64,000 bases of DNA, taken from assembly GCA_032017425.1 (NCBI GenBank), contig DALZPW010000002.1, one strand, 5' to 3'. The position numbers and the translations under genes are program-made. Shown here piece after piece: positions 7,140 through 15,903 of the stretch; positions within the stretch are counted from its first letter, which is position 1; every line of letters begins with the position of its first letter. Under the pieces are notes generated by a model. The model did no database searches. It saw only the letters and a list, made by a program, of their open reading frames with translations, and was not told the DNA's origin. The stretch comes from Faucicola tetraodonis (lineage in GTDB: Bacteria; Pseudomonadota; Gammaproteobacteria; Pseudomonadales; Moraxellaceae).

Positions 7140-8447
7140 ATGACCACAAAAATTAGCCCAAAAAAGCCCCGCTACGACGAACGCCCCGACCATGAGCGTA
7201 TTGTCATCACAGGCATGGGAGCCATTACCCCGCTAGGACTGGATGTAGAGAGCACTTGGCAACGGCTCATTAATGGCGAAAGCGGTATCAAAGCGATTAG
7301 CCATTTTGACGCCACTGACTACCGCGCGCAAATCGCCGGCACAGTGGATGGGTTTGATATCGGCTTGTACATGAATGCCAAAGACGCACGTCGGTATGAC
7401 ACCTTTGTACAATATGGTGTTGCCGCAGCAGCACAAGCATTGAAGCAAGCAGGCTTTATCAGTGAGTTGCAAGCCGCGCCTGTACAGCAGGTTGACCCCG
7501 ACCGTATCGGAGTGATTATCGGCTCAGGGATTGGCGGTATCACCACCATTGAAGATACAGCGGTAAAACTTCATAGCGAAGGTCCGCGTAAAATCTCGCC
7601 GTTTTTTGTGCCCTCAGCCATTGTGAATATGGCAGCTGGACAAGTGGCGATTCGTCATGGGATTAAAGGGTTAAATCTTGCTACTTCTACCGCTTGTACC
7701 ACAGCGACCCATGCGATTGGCTTGGCGGCACGATTGATTGCGTATGGCGATGCCGATGTGATTGTAGCGGGTGGCTGTGAAAAAGCCTCAAGCCAGCTGG
7801 GTATCGGTGGCTTCTCAGCAATGCAAGCATTATCAACGCGCAACGATGCACCCACCAAAGCCAGTCGTCCATTTGACAAAGACCGTGATGGTTTTGTGCT
7901 GGGTGATGGTGCAGGCGTGCTAGTAATGGAAAGCCTTGCCCACGCCAAAGCGCGCGGTGCGACGATTCTGGCAGAGTTTGTCGGCTTTGGCATGAGTGAT
8001 GATGCCAGTCATATCACCGCGCCACCGGAAAATGGTGAAGGTGCCGCTATGGCAATGCGCCACGCCTTGAGTGATGCTGGCATTGCCCCCAGTGACGTTG
8101 GCTACATCAATACCCATGGCACCAGTACCCCAGCGGGTGATGTGGCAGAGAGCCGTGCGATTGCGGGTATCTTTGGTGAGAACATGGTAGTAAGTTCCAC
8201 CAAATCGATGACCGGTCATCTATTGGGTGCTGCAGGCGGTATCGAAGCGATTTTCACCGTTAAGGCGCTGCAACAACAAATATTGCCACCGACCATCAAT
8301 TTGGATCATCAAGACCCTGAGTGCAAGCTTGACTATGTACCGCATACTGCCCGTAAAGTCGACCACTTAACCCATGCGATTTCTAACAGTTTTGGGTTTG
8401 GTGGTACCAATGGCTCGCTGCTGTTTGCCAAATGGCAGTCACGATAA
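7140..8447 (+). CDS. fabF: 3-oxoacyl-ACP synthase II (KAS II)
   Basis: A 435-residue beta-ketoacyl-ACP synthase that elongates acyl-ACP with malonyl-ACP in type II fatty-acid synthesis. The Cys-His-His triad is complete: C186 (TACTTATH), H326 (NTHGTSTPAGD) and H360 (MTGHLLGAAGG). The glycine-rich C-terminal SNSFGFGGTNGSL is intact. About 20 basic and polar residues before RIVITGMGAITPLG extend the N-terminus relative to E. coli FabF (412 residues). No other fab gene is adjacent. A terminator follows. Confidence 0.93.
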   Translation: MTTKISPKKPRYDERPDHERIVITGMGAITPLGLDVESTWQRLINGESGIKAISHFDATDYRAQIAGTVDGFDIGLYMNAKDARRYDTFVQYGVAAAAQALKQAGFISELQAAPVQQVDPDRIGVIIGSGIGGITTIEDTAVKLHSEGPRKISPFFVPSAIVNMAAGQVAIRHGIKGLNLATSTACTTATHAIGLAARLIAYGDADVIVAGGCEKASSQLGIGGFSAMQALSTRNDAPTKASRPFDKDRDGFVLGDGAGVLVMESLAHAKARGATILAEFVGFGMSDDASHITAPPENGEGAAMAMRHALSDAGIAPSDVGYINTHGTSTPAGDVAESRAIAGIFGENMVVSSTKSMTGHLLGAAGGIEAIFTVKALQQQILPPTINLDHQDPECKLDYVPHTARKVDHLTHAISNSFGFGGTNGSLLFAKWQSR

Positions 8448-8497
8448 ATAGCAATCACTGCGATGATAACATTAATCTTTTAACGGTGTGAATTTTG

Positions 8498-8528
8498 AAA
8501 ACGGCTATTGAAATTGTAGCCGTTTTTT
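8498..8528 (+). terminator. Rho-independent terminator of fabF
   Basis: Ten-base perfect arms (AAAACGGCTA / TAGCCGTTTT) with a 9-base loop run into a T-rich tail, 50 bases after the fabF stop codon. Confidence 0.85.
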
Positions 8529-8575
8529 CGTTAAATGAAGCTATCCTATTTCATCCTTAACGCTGGACACCATTC

Positions 8576-9544
8576 ATGTCAGGATTTGCCTTCTCCCACC
8601 AATTTTCAAAGCGCTGGCTTGCCACCCCTACCCCTGTCAAACACGCCATTATTCAAGAACTTGATGATATCGTTACCTTGCTTTATCCCGATACCGACCT
8701 TGATGAGTATCAATTTAGCGTGCCCAATCTGCATGATAAAGTCGAGGAATTGCTGGCTATCGAGCGTGACCACCAAGAAAAATTACAAGCGCAACTACGT
8801 GAGCGCGAGCTTGAAGAACAACGCCTAGAACAAGAAAGATTGGAAAAACACAGGCTAGAACAAGAACGCTTAGAAAACAAACGCCTAGAAACCGAGCGCT
8901 TGGAAAAAGAGCGCCTTGAGCAACAACGACTTGAACAACAGCCTCTTGAACAAATACAGTTAACACAAGAAAACGAGCAAGAACGTCAAGCGCAAGAAGA
9001 ACGTCTACAACGCGAACGTCAAGCACAAGATGACGCAGCCATTGCGCTACTCGAGCAAGAACGCGCCATTGCCAAACAAGCGCATCTGGCAAAACAAAGC
9101 AATCCTCCCCAACCAGCGACGCAACTATCAACTGGCTCAATCGAGGGTGCAAATCACCAGCTAGATGAACAAGCGCAGTCCACGGATACCGCAACCAGCG
9201 ATGTCACGATTGAACGCCATCGCAGTGAGATGGTCTATGCCATTGATCACACTGAGACCGCTGATAACACTGATAACTTTGCTGAGCCGTTAGCTGATGA
9301 CCCAACAGCGGCCTTGATGACCCATGAAACGCGCGTTACTGACCCACTTGTTGATATTGCCAACCCATCTATCGCCACCACGCCCGCTATTGAACAAATC
9401 AAACAAGATATCGTCAAACAGCTGCAAGGCTATATCGACAACTATTTGCTCGAATCAATGACGCTGATGAATGAGGATTTGAATCAATGGCTCAAAACCG
9501 AAGTGGAAAAACAGCTGACTGTTCGTTTATCACAAAGCCATTAA
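8576..9544 (+). CDS. Glu/Gln/Arg-rich coiled-coil protein with pentapeptide repeats
   Basis: A 322-residue protein without a signal peptide or membrane segment. Residues 1-60 form a folded-looking N-terminal region (FSHQFSKRWLATPTPVKHAI, then IIQELDDIVTLLYPD). Residues 60-170 are a highly charged helix containing nine consecutive five-residue units of type RLEQE (83-127). Residues 175-265 are a low-complexity acidic linker. Residues 270-320 form an amphipathic helix (KQDIVKQLQGYIDNYLLES, then LNQWLKTEVEKQL). I recognise no named family. The build (ordered ends, long charged helix, disordered linker) resembles scaffold or polar-organiser proteins, but no homology is claimed. It ends 4 bases inside the convergent YkgJ gene. 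Confidence 0.75.
   Translation: MSGFAFSHQFSKRWLATPTPVKHAIIQELDDIVTLLYPDTDLDEYQFSVPNLHDKVEELLAIERDHQEKLQAQLRERELEEQRLEQERLEKHRLEQERLENKRLETERLEKERLEQQRLEQQPLEQIQLTQENEQERQAQEERLQRERQAQDDAAIALLEQERAIAKQAHLAKQSNPPQPATQLSTGSIEGANHQLDEQAQSTDTATSDVTIERHRSEMVYAIDHTETADNTDNFAEPLADDPTAALMTHETRVTDPLVDIANPSIATTPAIEQIKQDIVKQLQGYIDNYLLESMTLMNEDLNQWLKTEVEKQLTVRLSQSH
8822..8956 (+). repeat. 15-bp tandem repeat coding for nine RLEQE-type pentads
   Basis: Nine 15-base units code for RLEQE, RLEKH, RLEQE, RLENK, RLETE, RLEKE, RLEQQ, RLEQQ and PLEQI. Leucine is fixed at position 2 and glutamate at position 3. Codon variation between units shows the array is old rather than a fresh slippage product. Confidence 0.85.
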
Positions 9545-9897
9545 GCCTGCAATTGACTAAAGATATCGTTAGATAACCCATAGTGATGACGGGCTTTGAT
9601 ACATTGCTCGTCACCGACTTGTACCGATTGGCAGGTGCTTGAGCGTTTATCATAGATTTGGCAGGCCACCGAGTTACCAACTTCGCCCGCTAATGCAATA
9701 CATCTGACCGGCTTTGTTTCGGTACCTTTCATACAGGTATAAAAATCATTGACTTTGACCGTCATCTGCTCGGGGATACCCAGTGTCTCGCCTTCTGCCC
9801 AATAAAAAGACACCCGATAGTTAGCGCAACATGCGCCACAGTGCATGCAGATATCGCTATCCGCCGCTGCGCTTGATTTAAAAAAAATTTCTGCCAT
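9541..9897 (-). CDS. YkgJ-type cysteine-cluster protein
   Basis: A 118-residue protein with a zinc- or iron-binding cysteine cluster: CMHCGACCANYRV at about 17-29, then C55, KPVRCIALAG and VACQIYDKRSSTCQSV. This CxxCGxCC pattern defines the YkgJ / UPF0153 family, whose function is unestablished. Its stop codon overlaps the end of the convergent coiled-coil gene. A T-rich stretch separates it from uvrC, which runs in the same direction 67 bases further left. Confidence 0.88.
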   Translation of the reverse strand: MAEIFFKSSAAADSDICMHCGACCANYRVSFYWAEGETLGIPEQMTVKVNDFYTCMKGTETKPVRCIALAGEVGNSVACQIYDKRSSTCQSVQVGDEQCIKARHHYGLSNDIFSQLQA

Positions 9898-9964
9898 TGT
9901 TACAATGCCATGTCATTATCATTGTTAACTACCCGTTTCAGCCAAAACGGCTAAAAATTTAATA

Positions 9965-11842
9965 TTAGCCATGCAACACTTTATAAATGGTATTGGCCAT
10001 CACCTTGCCAATGCCATTTACTTGCCCAATTTCATCTTGTGACGCACCAAGCAGCTGCTGCAAGCCGCCAAAATGATTGAGTAACTCTCGGCGCCTTTTT
10101 TCCCCCAACCCAGGGATGGCTTCTAGCACTGAGCTTGAGCGGCGTTTATCGCGTTTTTTGCGGTGTGCGGTAATGGCAAAGCGGTGCGCTTCATCACGGA
10201 TATGCATAATCAAATGCAGTGCTTTGCTATCAGCCGGCAAATCGAGTGGCTCACGGTCAATAAAATGCAGTACCTCAAGCCCAGCCTTGCGACCTTCGCC
10301 TTTTGCCACCCCGACGAGCAAGGTTTGGGTTAAAATCCCCAGCTCGCTCAGTACGTCTTTTGCCATATTAAGCTGCCCTTTACCGCCATCAATCAGCAAT
10401 AAATCTGGCAGCGGCTGTTTACTATAGCGGCGGTTTAATACTTGCTTCATGGCGGCATAGTCGTCACCGCCCGTGATGCCGTGAATGGCATATTGGCGAT
10501 AGTCGCGTTTACGTAGCCCGCCTTGGTCAGCGACCACACAGCTGGCAATGGTGGCTTCACCCATGGTGTGGGAGATATCAAAACATTCGATACGGTCGAG
10601 CGATTTGCCTTGCAGCGCCTCTTTTAATACCTCATTGAGCGCGTTAAAGCGAGATTTGACTTCCAAATAATCGCCCAATTTGGTTTGCAGGGCGTTGTTG
10701 GCATTCATTTGGGCAAGGGTGAGCCATTCGCTCCGCTGCTCACGAACTTTGGTTTTTATCGTCACCTTTTTGCCAAAGGTCTCAGTTAAGGCTTCTGTCA
10801 TCGCGGTTTGGTCGGGCAACTCATGACTTATAATCAGCTCTTCGGGTAAATCATCACTGACTTGAAAATAAAACGAGCTGACAAACTCAGACAAGTTATC
10901 CGCTATATCGTTTTCACTATCCACATCAGGAAAATAATTGTTGCCACCCAAAACCTGCCCATTACGCACATTCATGACATGCACACAGGTAATACCCGCT
11001 TGACTGGCGATGGCGATGATATCGGCTTCACCTTTGACCGTATATACTGCTTGTTTGGCTTGTACTTCGCGTAGCATCGAGAGTTGGTCGCGATACAAGG
11101 CGGCTTGCTCAAAGTTCATATCTTCAGCCGCTTGCTCCATTTTACCCACCAATTTGACTTGCAAATCCGTGCCTTCACCTTTTAAAAATCGAATGGTGTT
11201 ATTGACGTCATCGGCATAGTCTTCGGGCGATACCAGTCCGACACACGGCGCTTTACAGCGTTTGATTTGGTACTCTAGGCAAGGGCGCTGACGCTGGGCG
11301 AAAAATGCATTGGTACATTGGCGCACCATAAACATTTTTTGCATCATTAATAAGGTCTGTTTGGCGGCGTGCGCCGAAGGAAAAGGTCCAAAAAATCTGC
11401 CTTTTTGGTGTTGCCCTTTACCGCGCCCATAGGCAAGTCTTGGATAAGGTTTATCGGCTGAGATAAACACGTATAGATAGGATTTATCATCACGCAGTAG
11501 CACATTGTATGGCGGACGATGTAGCTTGATGAGGTTTTGCTCAAGCAGCAGCGCTTCGGTCTCAGAGCGGGTTATGATGGTTTCTATGTTGTCGATACGT
11601 TGCACTAGCGCCCGCGTTTTGGGGTGGTCGATGGTTTTGGCAAAGTAGCTATTGACGCGACTTTTGAGCGATTTGGCTTTGCCCACATAGATGATGTCGC
11701 CATTTTTGCCCAGCATTTTGTACACGCCTGGCAAGTTGGGCAGGCGCTTAATCAAGTGATCCAATCGTGCTTTGCGGTCGGCAGTCGCTGCAGCAATTTC
11801 AATGGTTGCAGGGTCGATACTGGGCGTTTTGTTTTTTGGCAT
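9965..11842 (-). CDS. uvrC: UvrABC excinuclease subunit C
   Basis: A 625-residue nuclease subunit that makes both incisions beside DNA lesions in nucleotide-excision repair, after UvrA and UvrB load it. Domains in order are GIY-YIG nuclease (PGVYKMLGKNGDIIYVGKA, about 38-56), a cysteine patch (CLEYQIKRCKAPCVG), a UVR motif binding UvrB (about 220-255), the RNase H-like C-terminal nuclease (RIECFDISHTMGEATIASCV; LLIDGGKGQL) and tandem helix-hairpin-helix motifs (LEAIPGLGEKRRRELLNHFG; VNGIGKVMANTIYKVL). Length is normal. The neighbours are unrelated to DNA repair. Confidence 0.96.
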   Translation of the reverse strand: MPKNKTPSIDPATIEIAAATADRKARLDHLIKRLPNLPGVYKMLGKNGDIIYVGKAKSLKSRVNSYFAKTIDHPKTRALVQRIDNIETIITRSETEALLLEQNLIKLHRPPYNVLLRDDKSYLYVFISADKPYPRLAYGRGKGQHQKGRFFGPFPSAHAAKQTLLMMQKMFMVRQCTNAFFAQRQRPCLEYQIKRCKAPCVGLVSPEDYADDVNNTIRFLKGEGTDLQVKLVGKMEQAAEDMNFEQAALYRDQLSMLREVQAKQAVYTVKGEADIIAIASQAGITCVHVMNVRNGQVLGGNNYFPDVDSENDIADNLSEFVSSFYFQVSDDLPEELIISHELPDQTAMTEALTETFGKKVTIKTKVREQRSEWLTLAQMNANNALQTKLGDYLEVKSRFNALNEVLKEALQGKSLDRIECFDISHTMGEATIASCVVADQGGLRKRDYRQYAIHGITGGDDYAAMKQVLNRRYSKQPLPDLLLIDGGKGQLNMAKDVLSELGILTQTLLVGVAKGEGRKAGLEVLHFIDREPLDLPADSKALHLIMHIRDEAHRFAITAHRKKRDKRRSSSVLEAIPGLGEKRRRELLNHFGGLQQLLGASQDEIGQVNGIGKVMANTIYKVLHG

Positions 11843-12091
11843 TGCTTGTTTACTATTTCACGATTTTTATACTATATTTAGTTAATTCAATCACTTTTCA
11901 ATGCAAGTAAGCGTAAACTTTAACAGCGACAGCCAGATATAAAACCCTCTTTTTTATTGACTACACGCCTAACAAGTCATTATGCGATATCCTTGCTTAT
12001 GTCCTAGCTTATGTCCTAGTTGCAGGCAAGGTATAATGGTCACCATAAAAAGACTTGCACAATTAGCTGCTATCTGCTAAAAATCCATTCA

Positions 12092-12475
12092 CTAAAAATC
12101 TTTGCCACTTTTGACCCGAATGGTTTGTCCTGCAGGGCGTTTTTTGATCCAGTTAATGAATTTTTGCATCTCGGTATGTTCTTTTAGCCGCTCAACCGTA
12201 TGGTAGTAGCTGGATAATTCTTGGTTGCTAAACACTTCATGCACCTGCGCATGACAAGCAGTACACAGCATGGCGATGTCGTTTTTCATTTCATCACGGC
12301 TAAATTCGCGTTTGGTACGGGCTTTGTCGTGGCGGGATTTGGGAATCAGATGATGCTGGGTTAGTTCAACTTCATCACGTCCACACAATTCACACGGTGG
12401 CGATGGCGCTTTTTCAGCCAAAATCGCCTCCCAGAATGCTGCATCTTCGTTATTTTTTGCTTTACCTTTTGCCAT
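12092..12475 (-). CDS. Small HNH-type protein
   Basis: A 127-residue protein with one HNH/zinc-finger module. C28-x2-C31 (CELCG) and C71-x2-C74 (CTACH) form a zinc site, HH at 41-42 (LTQHHLIPKSRH) supplies the catalytic histidine, and N65 plus H79 (HAQVH) complete the betabetaalpha-metal fold. HNH proteins of this length often have unknown substrates. It is alone between uvrC and the divergent DUF4442 gene, with no phage genes around it, so a restriction or homing role is not supported by context. Confidence 0.82.
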   Translation of the reverse strand: MAKGKAKNNEDAAFWEAILAEKAPSPPCELCGRDEVELTQHHLIPKSRHDKARTKREFSRDEMKNDIAMLCTACHAQVHEVFSNQELSSYYHTVERLKEHTEMQKFINWIKKRPAGQTIRVKSGKDF

Positions 12476-12582
12476 TAGTTTGTCACGCTTTGCTATCAGT
12501 TGTATCCATCATACAATAGCATTGTTGCCTTGCCAATGGCGTGTTGTACCATATCTTTTTTCATGTTAAAAACGAGTCTGCC

Positions 12583-13146
12583 ATGTTATCCAATTTACCC
12601 AATTTATCCAAGCTATCTAAGCTAAGCCAAACCTTTCAATCTCAAGCCAAAGACTACCTTAATCCGTTTCATAACCCGAAGCTGTTAAAGCAGTTTTTTA
12701 ACTTTTATCCGCCATATTTTGGGGCAGGTATCCGTGTTGACAGCCTGGATTTCGCCAACCATCATATTCGCGTGCGTTTACCCTTAAACAAACTCAATCA
12801 AAACATCGTCGGCACCCAGTTTGGGGGCAGTTTGTATTCGATGACTGACCCATTTTTGATGATTTTGTTGATGCAAGCGTTGGGCAATGCGTACGTGGTA
12901 TGGGATAAGGCGGCAAGCATTGATTTTGTTAAAGCGGGCAAAAGCGATGTGTTTGCCGATTTTCACCTTGATGACGCCGAAATCGATACCATAAAAGCCT
13001 TAGCAAAGGATGGTAAAGCGGTGTTTCGCAACTATGAGGTACAAGTGGTTGACGACCAAAATGAGGTGGTCGCCACTGTCACCAAGACCCTGTACATTCG
13101 GTTACGAGCCTATAGTAAATCAAAAAACCAAACGGTGAGAATTTAG
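12583..13146 (+). CDS. DUF4442 hot-dog-fold thioesterase-like protein
   Basis: About 187 residues from the ATG at 12583 (an in-frame GTG at 12541 is less likely). The core FNFYPPYFGAGIRVDSLDFA, IRVRLPLNKLNQNIVGTQFGGSLYSMTDP (in two parts) and YVVWDKAASIDFVKAG matches DUF4442, a family with the hot-dog fold of acyl-CoA thioesterases. GTQFGGSLY occupies the place of the thioesterase active-site helix. The substrate is unknown. The N-terminal 30 residues are Leu/Ser-rich and low-complexity. It converges with the methyltransferase gene, 10 bases between stops. Confidence 0.85.
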   Translation: MLSNLPNLSKLSKLSQTFQSQAKDYLNPFHNPKLLKQFFNFYPPYFGAGIRVDSLDFANHHIRVRLPLNKLNQNIVGTQFGGSLYSMTDPFLMILLMQALGNAYVVWDKAASIDFVKAGKSDVFADFHLDDAEIDTIKALAKDGKAVFRNYEVQVVDDQNEVVATVTKTLYIRLRAYSKSKNQTVRI

Positions 13147-13156
13147 CTGAAGGACG

Positions 13157-13762
13157 TTAGTCTTTGACTGCCAGAGTGATGGTATAGGTTTTGCCTTGTT
13201 TGATTTTATCTGAGTTACCAAACACTTCGGTAAATGAGCGTTTCATAAAGTCCCGCAAGCCGTTGATGGTTACCACATAGAACCGTGCGCCACTTTCCAT
13301 CGCATTGTAGGCATCGAGCAAATACAGATAATGCTGCTCTTTACTGGCTTTGGCAGGTAAGTTACTCATCACTAGGCTAAATTTTTTGTCTTTTTCAACA
13401 TCCCGAAAGCCATTGGATAGCTGAACTTGGGCATTATTTAAATGATTTTTTTGGCAGTTTATTTTGGCATATTCTACCGCCACAAAGTCTTTGTCGATGA
13501 GCAAATGCTGTCCGTTTGGGCATTCACGGGCGGCCGTCATACCCAGTACGCCATAGCCACAGCCTAGGTCGATTGAGTGGTCATCGTCTTTGAACTCGAT
13601 ATAGTCAAGCAGCATCAGGCTACCCTCATCGAGTTTTTCGGGCGAGAAAATACCCCAAGTGCTGGTAAAGTGAAACGGCTTGCCAAGCACGTCTTGGGTG
13701 AACTGGATGTCTTCGCGCCAGTGGGCAGATTTTTTGAGTAAGTCGGTGGGGATTTGGTGCAT
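13157..13762 (-). CDS. Class I SAM-dependent methyltransferase, small-domain (RsmC-like)
   Basis: A 201-residue Rossmann methyltransferase. SAM-binding motif I is IDLGCGYGVLGMTAAR at about 60-75, and motif IV is SNLPAK at about 130-135, replacing the usual NPPF/Y of the RsmC/RlmG group. The opening HWREDIQFTQDVLGKPFHFTSTWGIFSPEKLD resembles the MTS domain of rRNA guanine-N2 methyltransferases. Because the NPP[FY] signature is altered, rRNA as substrate is only an inference. It sits 17 bases downstream of the shortened Abi-like gene. Confidence 0.8.
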   Translation of the reverse strand: MHQIPTDLLKKSAHWREDIQFTQDVLGKPFHFTSTWGIFSPEKLDEGSLMLLDYIEFKDDDHSIDLGCGYGVLGMTAARECPNGQHLLIDKDFVAVEYAKINCQKNHLNNAQVQLSNGFRDVEKDKKFSLVMSNLPAKASKEQHYLYLLDAYNAMESGARFYVVTINGLRDFMKRSFTEVFGNSDKIKQGKTYTITLAVKD

Positions 13763-13779
13763 AGGGTTTCCTTTAAAGG

Positions 13780-14103
13780 TTATATTTTAGGCTTTTGAGC
13801 AATAAGTGTGGTAACGGTTTGATGACTAGCAACCCAGTTGGCTGTTTCTTGACAACGATAACCAATAATTTTGATAATTTTGTTATAAATGCTTAATAGT
13901 TTTTCATCAAAAATCGGCTCATGATGGGCATTACGAATCGTGACTTCACAAATATGTAATGGAAACAAAAATGCCCCCGAAATTTGAGCATTCCAAAGGT
14001 ACAATTCAACGGCTTGCTCTCTTGTTTTGGTCTTATTTTCATAAGTTTGCATTCTTTCAAATGAAAGCGTCTGGAAAATTTGATTAAGCTGTGTTGAATT
14101 CAT
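13780..14103 (-). pseudogene. Internally deleted Abi-family (HEPN-like) gene
   Basis: The 107-residue frame has the N-terminus of Abi-like proteins (FQTLSFERMQTYENKTKTRE, LYLWNAQISGAFLFPLHICEVTIRNA). It then jumps directly into what is normally the C-terminus (HHEPIF, followed by IIGYRCQETANWVASHQTV). Full-length members have well over 100 residues between the LRNA strand and the RNRIAHHEPIF motif. The junction VTIRNA|HHEPIF looks like an in-frame deletion between two similar RNA/RNRIA stretches. It changes the HEPN RNxxxH active-site spacing to RNAH. The remnant is probably inactive, though the frame is open. Abi proteins abort phage infection. Confidence 0.65.
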
Positions 14104-14117
14104 TCAATAAAATCCGT

Positions 14118-14131
14118 ATAATACGTATTAT
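14118..14131. promoter_or_regulatory. 14-bp perfect palindrome at the Abi-remnant promoter
   Basis: ATAATACGTATTAT is a perfect palindrome 15 bases upstream of the Abi-remnant start codon. It contains a -10-like element and could bind a dimeric repressor. No function is demonstrated. Confidence 0.35.
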
Positions 14132-14177
14132 GTGAGCTAGAGGATACGTGAGCGAAAGCTTCCACCTTTAGTATAGT

Positions 14178-14213
14178 AAAACACCTGTCATTTTGGCAGG
14201 TGTTTTGCTTTTT
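14178..14213. terminator. Terminator hairpin downstream of hemN
   Basis: Ten-base perfect arms (AAAACACCTG / CAGGTGTTTT) around a 9-base loop lie directly after the leftward hemN stop codon. The T-run is better on the + strand (GCTTTTT), so the hairpin may act in both directions. Confidence 0.75.
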
Positions 14214-14216
14214 ATG

Positions 14217-15695
14217 CTATATCACCTTACTGAAGCGATTTTGATGTTTATCCTTTAAATAAGTATCAAACACCATCGCCACATTACGTCCAAGCAGTCG
14301 CCCTTTTGGTAGCACCCGAATCCCTTTAGCATCCATATCAACGAGTTTATCCGCCTGCATCTCGCCCAGTTGGCGGATTTCATCAATAAAATAGGTCATC
14401 GGGTCAATACTAAAGCGCGCATTCACATCTTTAAAATCAATATAATCATGGCATAGCAGATTCATAATCACATAACGGCGCAGCAAGTCAGGTAAGCGTG
14501 CAGAAATCACCTTCACCGCAGGCAATTTTCCCACATTGATGAGATTTTGGTAATCGTTCAAATCCGTTGGATTTTGCAAAATATGCAGACCGATTTGGCT
14601 AATCGACGACACCCCAAACCCCAGTAAATCACAATTGCCATGCGTGGTATACCCTTGAAAATTGCGGTGCAATTTGCCCTCACGTTGCGCAATCGCAAGC
14701 TCATCATCAGGCTTGGCAAAGTGGTCAATGCCGATATATTGATAGCCTGCGTCAGTCAGCGCATGGATGGTATTACCGAGCATGGTCAATTTGTCGGCAG
14801 GGCTTGGCAAATCCGCTTCATTAATCTGACGCTGACCTTTAAATCGCTCTGGCAAATGCGCATAGTTAAAAACAGACAGACGGTCTGGCGATATATCGAT
14901 GATGCGCTCAACCGTATTGCGCATGCTATCCACCGTTTGGTGCGGTAACCCATAAATCAAGTCAATATTGATAGAATGAAACCCAAGGCGGCGAGCTTCC
15001 GTCATCACGCCTTGAATCATTTCTTCTGACTGCACGCGATTGACGGCAATTTGCACTTTTTCTTGCAAATCCTGCACACCAAAACTCACCCGATTAAACC
15101 CAAGTCCACGCAATATCTCAAGCGTGGTCGGGCGCAATTCTCGCGGGTCAATTTCAATCGAATAATCAGCGGTAGGTTTATCGCTAAAAGTAAATTGGGT
15201 TTGCAAAAAGTTCCACAATTTGACCAGCTCATCATCGGTCAAAAAGGTCGGTGTGCCGCCGCCAAAATGCACTTGCTCGACAATAGGGTCGCCTTGCATC
15301 AAGCTGCGTTTATGCCGAATTTCGGCAAAAAGATACGCTAAATAGTCGCCTGAATCACTGTTTTTCTTGGTGATGATTTTATTGCAGCCGCAGTAATAGC
15401 ACAGATGGCGACAAAACGGGATGTGAAAATATAAGGACACTGGCACCCGTGGGTCTTTTTCTGCTAAAACGCGGGCTTCCATACCGTCAGCAATCGGGGT
15501 AAATTCTAGCGCGGTTGGGTACGAGGTATAACGGGGACCTGAGCGGTTGTATTTATTGATGATAGCTTCATTAAACAAATGGGTTTGGGTCGTGTAGCTA
15601 CGATTGGCATTGGCATACGGATTTTCGATGATTTCGACAGGACGATCAAAGGTGGGCAGTTCGCTGTCAGATAAAGGGCGAGTTTGGTCTGTCAT
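14217..15695 (-). CDS. hemN: Oxygen-independent coproporphyrinogen III oxidase
   Basis: A 492-residue radical-SAM enzyme that decarboxylates coproporphyrinogen III to protoporphyrinogen IX in heme synthesis without oxygen. The [4Fe-4S] motif CRHLCYYCGC at about 96-105 keeps the fourth cysteine typical of true HemN. VHFGGGTPTFL, SIEIDPREL, FNRVSFGVQD and NIDLIYGLPHQT follow in the expected order, and the HemN C-terminal domain is complete. The first 40 residues before INKYNRSGPRYTSYP form a longer N-terminus than in E. coli HemN (457 residues). Presence of hemN suggests heme synthesis at low oxygen. Confidence 0.95.
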   Translation of the reverse strand: MTDQTRPLSDSELPTFDRPVEIIENPYANANRSYTTQTHLFNEAIINKYNRSGPRYTSYPTALEFTPIADGMEARVLAEKDPRVPVSLYFHIPFCRHLCYYCGCNKIITKKNSDSGDYLAYLFAEIRHKRSLMQGDPIVEQVHFGGGTPTFLTDDELVKLWNFLQTQFTFSDKPTADYSIEIDPRELRPTTLEILRGLGFNRVSFGVQDLQEKVQIAVNRVQSEEMIQGVMTEARRLGFHSINIDLIYGLPHQTVDSMRNTVERIIDISPDRLSVFNYAHLPERFKGQRQINEADLPSPADKLTMLGNTIHALTDAGYQYIGIDHFAKPDDELAIAQREGKLHRNFQGYTTHGNCDLLGFGVSSISQIGLHILQNPTDLNDYQNLINVGKLPAVKVISARLPDLLRRYVIMNLLCHDYIDFKDVNARFSIDPMTYFIDEIRQLGEMQADKLVDMDAKGIRVLPKGRLLGRNVAMVFDTYLKDKHQNRFSKVI

Positions 15696-15903
15696 AATAG
15701 TCTCGTATAGCGTGTAGCGTAAAATTCTCGGAATATTGGTTGTGATTATAACATAGTCATCCTAGATAGCCGATGATGAGAAAGCAGATGAATTATGCTA
15801 TGATTTAGCCGTTTTTTATCAAAAATTGTCTAGTTGCTGCCATAAAAAAACGGCCTGTCTTGTGTCAAGGTAGCCGCCAATTGGTTGGAAAAGGATATTA
15901 AAA

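Noticed and set aside
8757..9194. Leftward 145-codon Val/Leu-rich frame opposite the coiled-coil gene
   Set aside because: Antisense of the RLEQE repeat; repetitive codons suppress stops on the other strand.
12001..12040. Direct repeat CTTATGTCCTAG x2 followed by TATAAT upstream of uvrC
   Set aside because: The promoter-like element points toward the end of a convergent gene and no reading frame or RNA signature follows; likely chance.
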